Positions 52,263-61,514 are shown, numbered from the stretch's first letter. The stretch is 64,000 bases of DNA from Marisimplicoccus sp965655775 (GCA_965655775.1 CBFHHV010000005.1:7293-71292); one strand, 5' to 3'. Notes: generated from the sequence alone by a model not told the origin. Program-made: numbers and translations.

Positions 52263-52915
52263 TTTTTATAAATTATATAGGTAGCCTTAACACCTGTAGC
52301 TAGATTCCATCTATTTGTTCCAACAAGTTTACCTTGGTCATCATATACAATAATCTCTGCTGTATTTGGACCTGAACTCCCTTGGTTTAAGGCAACAAAA
52401 TCAACTACATTAAACCCATTCTTCAGATCCAGTTTAAAACCCTTTGCCTTTTCCGTTAATAATATTGCAGGCATTACAACACTCTCATTTACTTCTACTT
52501 TAATTAAATCTCCATCAGGGTACTCATGATCTCGGAGTATAATATTTACATATTCTCCATCATTTCTGATCTCACCAAGGAATTGATCAACTTTAAATTT
52601 ATTAATATTCTTATTGGATTCAGTCTCTTTCTTATTAAGTCTGGACAGATATAAATCATTGGAATTAATAAACCTTTCAGGTTTCTTTTCTTTTACATTT
52701 GCATCTGGAAAAAAGTTTTTCTTATTTTTATCTTCTAGTTTTTTTAAAAACGGATTCTCTTTTTTTTCTAGATTTAAAAGTGATTTTTCAGATTCAGAGC
52801 TTGAAGAGAAAAAAGAAGATCCTGATGAGTTATTTGAGTTTTCTTGAGAATAACTAAACCCAACAATCAACATTGAAAGCATTAAAAAAACTATATATTT
52901 ATTATATTGAATCAA
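52259..52915 (-). CDS. Secreted protein of unknown function
   Basis: 218 aa. Signal peptide (about 1-22, ending FSYSQ), a low-complexity Ser/Lys/Asn-rich linker (about 25-110), and a C-terminal domain (about 115-218) with GEYVNIILRDHEYPDGD, VDFVALNQGSSGPNTAEIIV and WNLATGVKATYIIYK. This C-terminal pattern is, to my memory, common in flavobacterial hypothetical proteins. TTG start (52915); an ATG 11 codons later would shorten the signal peptide. Divergent from the symporter (33 bp). Confidence 0.65.
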   Translation of the reverse strand: MIQYNKYIVFLMLSMLIVGFSYSQENSNNSSGSSFFSSSSESEKSLLNLEKKENPFLKKLEDKNKKNFFPDANVKEKKPERFINSNDLYLSRLNKKETESNKNINKFKVDQFLGEIRNDGEYVNIILRDHEYPDGDLIKVEVNESVVMPAILLTEKAKGFKLDLKNGFNVVDFVALNQGSSGPNTAEIIVYDDQGKLVGTNRWNLATGVKATYIIYKN

Positions 52916-52948
52916 CCTAATAATTTTACACTAAGATAAACCTTTAAC

Positions 52949-54724
52949 ATGCAATTAGAAAACATAGATTGGCTAATAATCTCATCCTTCTTTATAATAT
53001 CATTAGTAATAGGAGTTGTAGTTTCAAAAAAGTCTGGTAAAGATGTTACAGAATTTTTCCTTTCTGGTAGAAAGATGCCTTGGTGGCTGCTTGGAATATC
53101 AATGGTTGCCACTACGTTTTCAGCTGATACACCAAATTTAGTTACAGACATAGTAAGAACTAATGGAGTGGCTGGTAATTGGGTGTGGTGGGCCTTCTTG
53201 CTTACAGGAATGTTAACAGTTTTTGTTTATGCTAAACTTTGGAGAAGGTCAAAGGTGCTGACTGATCTAGAGTTTTATGAGCTAAGATATAGCGGAAAAG
53301 GAGCAGCCTTTTTAAGAGGCTTTAGAGCATTCTATCTCGGTGCAGTTTTCAATACACTTATTATGGCGAGTGTATGTCTTGCTGGAATTAAAATTGGTGG
53401 AGCGCTATTAGGCTTAAGCCCAGTTGAAACTCTACTTATTTCATGTGCAATTACCGTGCTTTATAGTTCAATTGGTGGTCTACGGGGAATTATAATAACA
53501 GATTTCTTTCAATTTATTTTGGCTATGGTTGCAACTTTTTGGGCTGCTTATGAGATTGTTTCTATTCCTCAAATTCAGGGATTGACTAATCTTCTTAATC
53601 ATCCAGATGTTATTCCAAAGTTGAGCCTGATTCCAGATATAGCAGATACAGATTTATTTATTGCAGTATTTATAATTCCACTTGCAGTTCAATGGTGGGC
53701 TGTTTGGTATCCAGGAGCAGAACCAGGTGGGGGAGGATATGTTGCTCAAAGAATGTTATCTGCTAAAGATGAAAAAAATGCAATATGGGCTACACTGCTT
53801 TTTAACTTCATGCACTATGCTGTAAGACCATGGCCTTGGATCTTAATTGCGCTAGCATCTATTGTTGTCTTTCCTGATTTAGAATCCCTTCAAGTAGCTT
53901 TTCCTAATACTATTGTTGGAAATGATCTTGCATACCCAGCTATGATTTCTTTTCTTCCATCTGGTTTGTTAGGTCTTTTAGTCGCATCATTAATTGCAGC
54001 TTTTATGTCAACCATATCAACACATTTAAACTGGGGTTCATCATATTTAGTACATGATTTTTATAGAAGATTTTTTGTCACAGATAAATCAGAGAAGCAT
54101 TATGTATTTATTGGTAGAGTCTTCACAGTTTTATTAATGATAATATCCGCTTTTTTTGCTCTGTATCTTAATAACTCACTTCAAGCATTTGGAATAATTC
54201 TTCAAATTGGAGCTGGTACAGGTTTAATATTTATTTTAAGATGGTTCTGGTATAGAATAAATGTATACAGCGAATTAACAGCAATGATAGTGTCATTTTT
54301 AGTTGCTCTTGCTTTTGAATTTATAATACCTAACAATTTTTCAGTTGAAGAAAAGCTTATTATTGGTGTTACAATAACAACTATTTCATGGTTAATTGTT
54401 ACAATGGTCACCCCACCATCAAACATAGAAACGCTTCAAAATTTTTATAAAAAAATACAACCTGGAGGTCCTGGATGGCAAAAAATAGTCAATGAATCTG
54501 AGGATAATGGTATAATTATTACTGGTAAAAAAGAAAAATGGGATGTTCCTAGTGGAATTTTATGTATGGTTTTTGGAAGCATATCTGTCTATAGCATTCT
54601 TTTTGGTATAGGTTATATTTTATATTCAAAAATTACACTAGGCATAGTTTTTATTGTGATATCTACCTTATCAGTTGCCCTTCTCATGAAATTCTGGAAA
54701 CGACTTTCTACAGAAGATAATTAA
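52949..54724 (+). CDS. Sodium:solute symporter (SSS family)
   Basis: 591 aa, about 13-14 membrane helices. SSS features: GVVVSKKSGKDVTEFFLSGRKM N-terminus, WVWWAFLLTGMLTVFVYAKLWRRS and the Na+ site region ISTHLNWGSSYLVHDFYRRF. It imports an organic solute with Na+. Related transporters in marine Bacteroidota take up sugars or nucleosides, but the substrate cannot be read. Overlaps the convergent CNT gene by 4 bp. Confidence 0.87.
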   Translation: MQLENIDWLIISSFFIISLVIGVVVSKKSGKDVTEFFLSGRKMPWWLLGISMVATTFSADTPNLVTDIVRTNGVAGNWVWWAFLLTGMLTVFVYAKLWRRSKVLTDLEFYELRYSGKGAAFLRGFRAFYLGAVFNTLIMASVCLAGIKIGGALLGLSPVETLLISCAITVLYSSIGGLRGIIITDFFQFILAMVATFWAAYEIVSIPQIQGLTNLLNHPDVIPKLSLIPDIADTDLFIAVFIIPLAVQWWAVWYPGAEPGGGGYVAQRMLSAKDEKNAIWATLLFNFMHYAVRPWPWILIALASIVVFPDLESLQVAFPNTIVGNDLAYPAMISFLPSGLLGLLVASLIAAFMSTISTHLNWGSSYLVHDFYRRFFVTDKSEKHYVFIGRVFTVLLMIISAFFALYLNNSLQAFGIILQIGAGTGLIFILRWFWYRINVYSELTAMIVSFLVALAFEFIIPNNFSVEEKLIIGVTITTISWLIVTMVTPPSNIETLQNFYKKIQPGGPGWQKIVNESEDNGIIITGKKEKWDVPSGILCMVFGSISVYSILFGIGYILYSKITLGIVFIVISTLSVALLMKFWKRLSTEDN

Positions 54725-56040
54725 CCAAGAAGCAGACCAACAAAAGTCGCAGATAACAACGAGACAAGTGTTCCAGCTATCATAGCTTTAAATCCTAATT
54801 CAGTTAATAATTTTGATTTCCCTGGGGCTAGTATTCCTATTCCCCCTATTTGAATTCCAATTGAAGCAAAGTTTGCAAACCCACATAGCATAATAGTTGC
54901 CATAATTACAGACTTTTGATAGGTTAGATGCACAGTGCTTGTTATATCTTTTAAACTGGCTAATTCAATATATGCAACAAACTCACTTGCAGCCAGTTTT
55001 ACACCCAAAAGCTGTCCCATAAGAGTTATGTCCTCTCTGGCAATCCCAATTAACCACATTATAGGAGCAAATAAATACCCTAATATTAATTCAAGTGAAA
55101 AAGAATCATAGACTGTGTTTTTTTCAATCCATACATTTAAGCCAAAGACTTCAGCTAATTGAAAGAAAATACCGTTGATAAGTGCAATAAGAGCAAGAAA
55201 CACAAGCAGCATTGCACCGACATTAACAGCCATTTTAATCCCGTCTCTTGTTCCGTTTGTTATTGCTGACAGTAAATTTGTTCCAGTAACCTCATTACTG
55301 ATCTCAATCTCTTTATTAACCTCCTCAGTTTGAGGAAACATTATTTTTGAAATAACAATTGCACCAGGAGCTGCCATTACAGATGCAATAATTAAGTTTT
55401 TAGCTACTTCTATTCTTTGAGCAGGATCATCCCCTCCTAGAAATCCAATGTATGCGGCTAGAACGCTCCCTGCTACAGTTGCCATTCCCCCTGTCATTAA
55501 AAGAAAATATTCTGATCTATTCATTTTATCAAGGTAACCCTTAACTAAAAGAGGAGCTTCAGTTTGTCCTAAAAAAATATTACCAGCTACTGCTAAACTT
55601 TCTTGACCAGATATATTTAAGAGCTTTGTGAGCATCCATGCTAGAGCAGATACTATTCTTTGAATAATACGATAGTAATATAGTACTGATGTCAAAGCAG
55701 AAAAGAAAATAATAACAGGTAGAACTTGAAATATAAATATCTCACCATATTTAGAGGAGTCTGCTAGCTCACCAAAAAGAATTCTGGAACCTTGATTTGT
55801 ATATGTTACGATTGCCAGAAAACCTTGACCGATTTTTTCAAAAATCATTCTAACAAAATCAACTTTTAGAACCGCAATAGCTATAACAAACTGACTTGAA
55901 ATACCAATTATAATTGTTTTCCAATCAATTTTCCTTTTATTATTACTAAGTAAAAATGCAATCAAAATAATGGAGCTTAAGCCTATTACCCCCCTTATGA
56001 TTGACATGATTGAAATTCCTTCGTGTGGAATCAATTCCAT
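54721..56040 (-). CDS. Concentrative nucleoside transporter (NupC/CNT family)
   Basis: 439 aa, about 10 membrane helices. CNT motifs: GNIFLGQTEAPLLVKGYLDKMNRSE and the C-terminal IMLCGFANFASIGIQIGGIG region. Imports nucleosides with Na+ or H+. It lies convergent with the SSS transporter; the GH16 gene runs divergently upstream. Confidence 0.92.
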   Translation of the reverse strand: MELIPHEGISIMSIIRGVIGLSSIILIAFLLSNNKRKIDWKTIIIGISSQFVIAIAVLKVDFVRMIFEKIGQGFLAIVTYTNQGSRILFGELADSSKYGEIFIFQVLPVIIFFSALTSVLYYYRIIQRIVSALAWMLTKLLNISGQESLAVAGNIFLGQTEAPLLVKGYLDKMNRSEYFLLMTGGMATVAGSVLAAYIGFLGGDDPAQRIEVAKNLIIASVMAAPGAIVISKIMFPQTEEVNKEIEISNEVTGTNLLSAITNGTRDGIKMAVNVGAMLLVFLALIALINGIFFQLAEVFGLNVWIEKNTVYDSFSLELILGYLFAPIMWLIGIAREDITLMGQLLGVKLAASEFVAYIELASLKDITSTVHLTYQKSVIMATIMLCGFANFASIGIQIGGIGILAPGKSKLLTELGFKAMIAGTLVSLLSATFVGLLLG

Positions 56041-56073
56041 TAAAAAAGTTTTACTAAAAATAATAAATATTAT

Positions 56074-56081
56074 TAGCTTTG
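56074..56081 (+). promoter_or_regulatory. -7 box (TAGCTTTG) for the GH16 gene
   Basis: Exact TAnnTTTG, 20 nt before the ATG at 56102. Confidence 0.45.
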
Positions 56082-56101
56082 AGTTAAGTTTTACCTTGTA
56101 T

Positions 56102-57079
56102 ATGAAAACCTACTTAAATTCAGTCTCATTTGTTCTGTTTCTATTAATCTCATGTAGTGGATCTAAATCTGATGTCAATGATTCTTATTTGTCAGGTATT
56201 GTAAATCAAAACGCAAACTTAAATCAAGAGAGCGGTAATACTCAAGGAAATAACTCTTCTGATCAAACAACTCTTAGTTATTCTTTTGGAAACGAGCTAA
56301 TTTGGAGTGATGAATTTGATGAAGATTCATCATTTGGAGTCCCGGCTGTTTCTTCAGATAAATGGAATATTGAAACAGTTGCACCAGATAATGGTAGTTG
56401 GTATAATGGAGAGTTACAATATTACACAGATAAACAAGATAATATTAAAGTTGAAGATGGCCTTTTGAAAATTACAGCAAAAAGAGAGGACTTTCAAGGT
56501 AAATTATATACTTCTGCAAGAATAAATACACAAGATAAATTTGAGTTTACATACGGCCGAGTTGAGATGAAAGCAAAACTTCCTAATTGGGAGGGAATGT
56601 GGCCGGCATTTTGGATGCTTGGTGCAAATATTGATGAAGTTAATTGGCCTAATTGTGGAGAGTTAGATATATTAGAACATGGAGATTATGTAAAAGATAG
56701 TACTATTAATGATCCAGGACTGATTTCTTCATCAGTTCATTATGGCCCTCAAGATTACACGAGACAGGCTACATATGTTCCAGATAAAATCTTTTTTGAT
56801 ACTGGCCAAGAAAGGTTTATTAGAGCTGAAAAAATAATTGATAATCCATTTGAGGAATTTCATACATATTCAATCCAATGGGAACCTGATAAAATTCAAT
56901 TTTTTATTGATGAAGAAATGTATTTTGAATATCCAATGCAATCTCAACATTCACCATTTGACAAACCATTTTTCTTATTATTAAACCTTGCTGTCGGTGG
57001 ACATTGGACTGACGGTTATGTAGCTCCAGGTCTTACTAATGCAACTTATAAAATTGACTATGTTAGGGTATATCAGTAA
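56102..57079 (+). CDS. GH16 beta-glucanase (laminarinase-type) lipoprotein
   Basis: About 325 aa from the ATG at 56102; the upstream extension to 55970 lacks a signal and overlaps the CNT gene. Lipobox LLISC with Cys at 18, a Ser/Asn-rich linker (about 20-60), then a GH16 jelly-roll with catalytic ELDILE (nucleophile Glu187, acid/base Glu192) and the WPAFWMLG substrate wall. Laminarin-type beta-1,3-glucan is the expected substrate; no carbohydrate-binding module is seen. Its 3' end overlaps the TonB receptor. Confidence 0.93.
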   Translation: MKTYLNSVSFVLFLLISCSGSKSDVNDSYLSGIVNQNANLNQESGNTQGNNSSDQTTLSYSFGNELIWSDEFDEDSSFGVPAVSSDKWNIETVAPDNGSWYNGELQYYTDKQDNIKVEDGLLKITAKREDFQGKLYTSARINTQDKFEFTYGRVEMKAKLPNWEGMWPAFWMLGANIDEVNWPNCGELDILEHGDYVKDSTINDPGLISSSVHYGPQDYTRQATYVPDKIFFDTGQERFIRAEKIIDNPFEEFHTYSIQWEPDKIQFFIDEEMYFEYPMQSQHSPFDKPFFLLLNLAVGGHWTDGYVAPGLTNATYKIDYVRVYQ

Positions 57080-59063
57080 AGTATTTTTATTAGCTCCATT
57101 TTTTATTTTTGGAAATTTCCAAGACTCCATTCAAATTATAGATCTTGAAAATGTAGTTGTTAAATCAACTAGAATTAACACTACTCAAAAACAAGCGCCT
57201 TTATCAGTTACTTTTAAAAGTTTCATTGAGGATAGAAACTTTAGTTCTCAGTCTTCATTTTCTGATTTTATTAAAAACACACCAGGTGTGTTTACAACTT
57301 CATCCAATAATTTCTCCCAAGATATGAGGATCTCAATAAGAGGTTTTGGTGCAAGATCTGCTTTTGGAATAAGAGGAATTAAGCTAATAGTTGATGGTAT
57401 CCCAGAGACAACTCCAGATGGCCAAAGTCAATTGGATAACCTTCCTCTAGGGTTAATTTCAAATATTGAAATATTAAGAGGTCCAAATGCAAATTTATAT
57501 GGTAATTCTTCAGGTGGAGTAATAAGCATCAATACTTTAACAAACCCTAATGATAAAGTTTATAGAACATCAGGAATCTTTGGTGCATATCAATATCAAT
57601 CAATTCAAAGAACAAGGGTTTTGAACTGGAAAAACTCTAACCTAATAATTCATTATGATAAAAGAAAATCAAATGGGTATAGAGATCAAAGTAATTATAA
57701 AACTTCAATATTGAATCTTAAATATATTAATGAGTTAGATCAGGATAATAAGATTGTTTGGCAAATAAACTATACTGATAGTCCATATGCTTATGATTCA
57801 GGTGGTTTAAAGCTAAGTGAAGTGGAAGAGAATAGAAGACAAGCCAGAAAAAATAATATTGATTATGATACATATGAAAAGGTAAAGCATTTAAAAACAG
57901 GTATATCATGGAATTATAAGAAAAATGATAATTCCTTTTTTGATAGCTATTTCTTTTATCAAAAAAGAGATTTCTACTCGAAATTACCTTTTAATTTTGG
58001 AGGGGTCATATCAATAGATAGAGATTATTATGGACTTGGAACAAAATTTACAAGAAATAAAAAACTTGAGAATAGAAACAACACTTTTGTCATGGGTCTT
58101 GACCATTTGAGTCAGTCAGATGATAGAAAAAGATTTAAAAATAACTTTGGACTAAAAGGAGATAAAACTCTGAGTCAAATGGAAAACTTTGATACAACAG
58201 GTATCTATCTTGTCAGTCAAACTAATTTCAATACAGGACTTCTTTTTAGATATGGGATTAGATATGATATAAATTCTATTGGTATTGACTCAAATAATAA
58301 GGTCAATCTCGATAAGATTAACCCTTCTCTAGGACTATCATATGCAATTAATTCATCGGATAATATTTTCTTCTCCTTTGGAACAAGCTTTGAAACACCA
58401 ACCTTGAATGAGTTATCAAATAACCCTGATGGAACGGGTTTCAATAAAGATTTAAAATCCAACAATGCCATAAACTATGAGTTTGGATGGAGAAAATCAC
58501 TATCAAATATAGCTTTTGAAGCAGTGGCCTATATTACAAATTCAGATAATGAAATTTTACCTTACGAAATTGAACTATTTCCAGGTAAAAACTTTTACAG
58601 AAATGTGGGATCAACATTAAGACAAGGGATTGAGCTAAGTTCTTCGATTTCTTTTAAAGGCGGTATGTTTAATCTTAACTACACATTAAGTAAAAATAGA
58701 TTTAAGGATTTTACTTTAGATGGCAATGACCTCTCAGAAAACTTAATTCCTGGTATTCCAAGTCAAATGCTAGATTTGGAAGTACTATTTAAATTGTCCA
58801 AAAAAAGTAGGTTAATACTATCTAATCGTTTAATAGGAGAGAGGTATGCTGATAATCTTAATGAAACTCTTGTTGGTTCATATAACATTTTTAATGTTAA
58901 ATATTCAAAAGAGATTTTTAAACAAAGTGAGTTTTCTCTGGGGGTTAACAATCTTTTTAATGAAGAATTCTATGATAACATAAGGATAAATGCCTTCGGA
59001 AAAAGATATTATGAGCCAGCTCCAAAAAGAAATTTTTATTTTGGTATTAATTTTTCATTTTGA
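57060..59063 (+). CDS. TonB-dependent outer-membrane receptor
   Basis: About 667 aa. The first frame start (57039) lies within GH16; the ATG at 57060 gives a signal peptide (MLGYISKVFLLAPFFIFG). The plug (about 30-160) contains IRGFGARSAFGIRGIKLIVDGIPETTPDGQSQ and EILRGPNANLYGNSSGG. A 22-strand-type barrel follows and ends in a terminal Phe (FGINFSF). No N-terminal carboxypeptidase-like domain and no SusD neighbour, so it is not a SusC-type polysaccharide receptor. Ligand unknown. Directly followed by a PqqB-like hydrolase (TTGA overlap). Confidence 0.92.
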   Translation: MLGYISKVFLLAPFFIFGNFQDSIQIIDLENVVVKSTRINTTQKQAPLSVTFKSFIEDRNFSSQSSFSDFIKNTPGVFTTSSNNFSQDMRISIRGFGARSAFGIRGIKLIVDGIPETTPDGQSQLDNLPLGLISNIEILRGPNANLYGNSSGGVISINTLTNPNDKVYRTSGIFGAYQYQSIQRTRVLNWKNSNLIIHYDKRKSNGYRDQSNYKTSILNLKYINELDQDNKIVWQINYTDSPYAYDSGGLKLSEVEENRRQARKNNIDYDTYEKVKHLKTGISWNYKKNDNSFFDSYFFYQKRDFYSKLPFNFGGVISIDRDYYGLGTKFTRNKKLENRNNTFVMGLDHLSQSDDRKRFKNNFGLKGDKTLSQMENFDTTGIYLVSQTNFNTGLLFRYGIRYDINSIGIDSNNKVNLDKINPSLGLSYAINSSDNIFFSFGTSFETPTLNELSNNPDGTGFNKDLKSNNAINYEFGWRKSLSNIAFEAVAYITNSDNEILPYEIELFPGKNFYRNVGSTLRQGIELSSSISFKGGMFNLNYTLSKNRFKDFTLDGNDLSENLIPGIPSQMLDLEVLFKLSKKSRLILSNRLIGERYADNLNETLVGSYNIFNVKYSKEIFKQSEFSLGVNNLFNEEFYDNIRINAFGKRYYEPAPKRNFYFGINFSF

Positions 59064-59974
59064 TTAGAATATTAAAATTTTTATCGATTTTGTTATTTAC
59101 TACAACTATATATACTCAGTCAGAGTATATCTATGTTCTTGGAAATACTCAGGATGCTGGTATGCCCCACATTGGATGTAAGCACAAGTTTTGCCTAGAT
59201 AATTTTACTAAATACGAGGAGTTCTATGTAACATCAATTGCTGTTATTAATTCAGATCTGAAAAAATATATTCTTTTTGAAGCAACACCAGATATTACAT
59301 ATCAGTTAAACCACATTAAGAATAATATCTTTCAAGAATTTTTACTTCCGGAAGCTATTTATATTACTCACGCCCATATTGGACACTATACTGGACTAAT
59401 GTATTTTGGTAGAGAAGCATTAGGCTCAAAAAACCTTTTGGTTAAGGTTCTTCCTAAAATGAGTAATTTTTTAAAAACAAATGGTCCATGGAGTCAATTA
59501 GTTACCTTAAACAATATTCAAATTCAAAATACAAAATTTGATGAAAGCAGTTCAGAGTTGAGCAATATAGACGTAACTCCAATTCAAGTTCCTCATCGAG
59601 ATGAGTATTCTGAGACTGCAGGTTATATCATAAAGGGGAAAAACAAAAAAGCTCTATTTATCCCAGATATAGATAAATGGGAGAAATGGGATAAAAATCT
59701 GAAGGATATAGTTATTGATTTTGATTATTTATTATTAGATGCTACTTTCTACAATTCAAAGGAAATAAGTAGAGATATCAGTGAAATCCCCCACCCATTA
59801 GTCTCTGAGACTATGAGTCTTCTAAATAGTTTAAGCAAGGAAAATAAGAGTAAGATTCACTTTATCCATATGAATCATACTAATTCAATGCTGAACCCAA
59901 ATAGTGATTTATCAAAATCAATTATTAACAAAGGCTATAATATTGCAAGACTTGGGCAAAAGCTTTATTTATGA
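59060..59974 (+). CDS. Exported MBL-fold metallo-hydrolase, PqqB-like
   Basis: 304 aa. TTG start overlapping the receptor stop (TTGA); signal peptide (about 1-19, TTTIYTQ). N-terminal VLGNTQDAGMPHIGCKHKFC resembles the VLGxxxxxGxPxxxCxxxxC start of PqqB; the MBL metal site is THAHIGHYTG (THxHxGH) with later Asp/His in PHRDEYS and PDIDKWEKW. PqqB oxidises a PQQ precursor, but no other pqq gene is here, so the role is probably different. Translationally coupled to the TonB receptor, so it likely acts on the imported ligand. Confidence 0.8.
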   Translation: MIRILKFLSILLFTTTIYTQSEYIYVLGNTQDAGMPHIGCKHKFCLDNFTKYEEFYVTSIAVINSDLKKYILFEATPDITYQLNHIKNNIFQEFLLPEAIYITHAHIGHYTGLMYFGREALGSKNLLVKVLPKMSNFLKTNGPWSQLVTLNNIQIQNTKFDESSSELSNIDVTPIQVPHRDEYSETAGYIIKGKNKKALFIPDIDKWEKWDKNLKDIVIDFDYLLLDATFYNSKEISRDISEIPHPLVSETMSLLNSLSKENKSKIHFIHMNHTNSMLNPNSDLSKSIINKGYNIARLGQKLYL

Positions 59975-59977
59975 AAC

Positions 59978-61039
59978 TTAAGATTGAAGCTTAGTTGCTA
60001 TTTCTTGAACCTCATCAAGAACTCTGAGTAGATTTCCACCCCACAACTTTGCTATTTCTGATTCGCTGTAACCTCTCTCTCTTAAAGCAGAAGTAACATT
60101 CATGGTCTCAGAAGCGTCTTCCCAACCTACAATTCCTCCTCCTCCGTCAAAATCAGAGCTTATACCAACATGGTCGATTCCAATCTTCTCTACCATATAA
60201 TCTATATGATCCATAAAATCATCCATATTCGCAGGCGGATCTTCACGATCAGTTAAAAAGAAATCTAGAGCAGTAGTTTGCACAACCCCACCATTTTCCT
60301 TAATCCAGTTAAGCTGCTCGTCATCAACATTTCTTGGATGGTCTCTAAGTGCGCGAGCAGAGGAGTGAGATGCAATTATTGGTGCTTTACTTAATTCTGC
60401 CATTTGCCTTATCGCTTCTTTTGATGGGTGAGATATATCAATCATTATTCCGTAGTAGTTTAACAGCCCAACTACTTCTTTCCCTAGGTCACTTAAACCA
60501 TTGTGCATGGAAGTGCCATCAAACTCTCCTGTGTTTGAATCACTGAACTGACTATGACCATTATGGGAAAGGGATACATACCTAGCCCCTCTATCCCAAA
60601 ACTTTTTTACATTAGAAGTGTCAAGACCCATAGAATAGGCATTTTCAACTCCAATCATTATAACTTTTTTGCCTTTTGCAAGTATTCTTCTTACATCATC
60701 TGAGGTAAGTGCAAGTTCAACCTGATCAGGGGCATATACATTCACTAAACGATCTATGGCATCAAACTTAGAGATAGCATTCTCATAAGCAGCTTCGTAC
60801 CCTTGCTCGTTTAGCTCGCTTTGAGCAGTATATACAACTAACCAGGCTACATCAAGCCCTCCTTCAATCATTTTAGGTAGATTAAACTGCGTATCTGTAT
60901 TCATTGTATAGTTTAGAGAATCAGTAAAATTTAGAACATTTATATCTATATGAGTATCAACTGTGATAACTTCAGAAACTTTATCAGAACATGAAGCTGA
61001 AAGTAAGCCAATTAAAAATAAGAAATTTTTATTCATCAT
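59978..61039 (-). CDS. M19 family dipeptidase, lipoprotein
   Basis: 353 aa. Lipobox LSASC with Cys at 17. M19 (renal-dipeptidase) features: VDTHIDINVL near the N-terminus, then IDISHPS (metal His), HSSARAL and GISSDFDGGGG. Members cleave dipeptides and tolerate D-amino acids at the C-terminal position. Overlaps the YwqK-like gene upstream by 11 bp; convergent with the MBL gene. Confidence 0.92.
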   Translation of the reverse strand: MMNKNFLFLIGLLSASCSDKVSEVITVDTHIDINVLNFTDSLNYTMNTDTQFNLPKMIEGGLDVAWLVVYTAQSELNEQGYEAAYENAISKFDAIDRLVNVYAPDQVELALTSDDVRRILAKGKKVIMIGVENAYSMGLDTSNVKKFWDRGARYVSLSHNGHSQFSDSNTGEFDGTSMHNGLSDLGKEVVGLLNYYGIMIDISHPSKEAIRQMAELSKAPIIASHSSARALRDHPRNVDDEQLNWIKENGGVVQTTALDFFLTDREDPPANMDDFMDHIDYMVEKIGIDHVGISSDFDGGGGIVGWEDASETMNVTSALRERGYSESEIAKLWGGNLLRVLDEVQEIATKLQS

Positions 61040-61514
61040 ATGTATTATTTCTTAACAGTGTACCCTTGGAATAGGTATATCTTTCTTTTAAATCGCCATT
61101 TTCTGAGTAAATCTTCCAGATACCGTCGTATGTACCTCTAAACATCTTTCCTTTTTTATGTAAATTGCCATTTCTATGAAATTCCTTGAATTTTCCGTGT
61201 ATCATATTATCCATACTATAACCAATATAGTGAGTAGTTTCTTCGGGTAAAAAAAAACTAAGTTGTTTACCATTTTTTTGGCCCTTTTCATATCTTCTAA
61301 ACTCCTTAAATTTATTATCAATTGATATCTGAGAGCAAAGTCCCTCGAAGACTTTACCATCCAAATAAACAACGTTTTGTCTTTCGAATAAAAACTTACA
61401 ATCGGTTAATACAGATTTTTCAAGATTAATCATCTGATTTTTTTCCAGATTATTACAACCTTGTATAAAAATAAAATTAACCAAGTATGTGAAAATCAAT
61501 ATCTTGTATCTCAT
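61029..61514 (-). CDS. YwqK-like MORN-repeat lipoprotein
   Basis: 161 aa. Lipobox FIQGC with Cys at 20. The repeating FKEFHRNGNLHKKG / YSENGDLKERYTYSKG pattern (G-x-x-x-x-Y/W-Y-G-x-L) is that of MORN/YwqK-type repeats. Such repeats occur in surface and toxin-antitoxin-associated proteins; the annotation name is not evidence of an antitoxin. Starts before the dipeptidase and overlaps it, so they form an operon. Confidence 0.75.
   Translation of the reverse strand: MRYKILIFTYLVNFIFIQGCNNLEKNQMINLEKSVLTDCKFLFERQNVVYLDGKVFEGLCSQISIDNKFKEFRRYEKGQKNGKQLSFFLPEETTHYIGYSMDNMIHGKFKEFHRNGNLHKKGKMFRGTYDGIWKIYSENGDLKERYTYSKGTLLRNNTYDE

Noticed and set aside
56102..59974. A full polysaccharide utilisation locus
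   Set aside because: No SusD and no SusC-type receptor, and only one glycoside hydrolase; kept as a GH16-receptor pair only.
59060..59974. PQQ biosynthesis PqqB
   Set aside because: Only the N-terminal motif and MBL fold match; it has a signal peptide and there are no pqqA/C/D/E genes in the window.
61029..61514. Antitoxin of a toxin-antitoxin module (YwqK family label)
   Set aside because: It has a lipoprotein signal and sits with a dipeptidase; no toxin gene adjacent.
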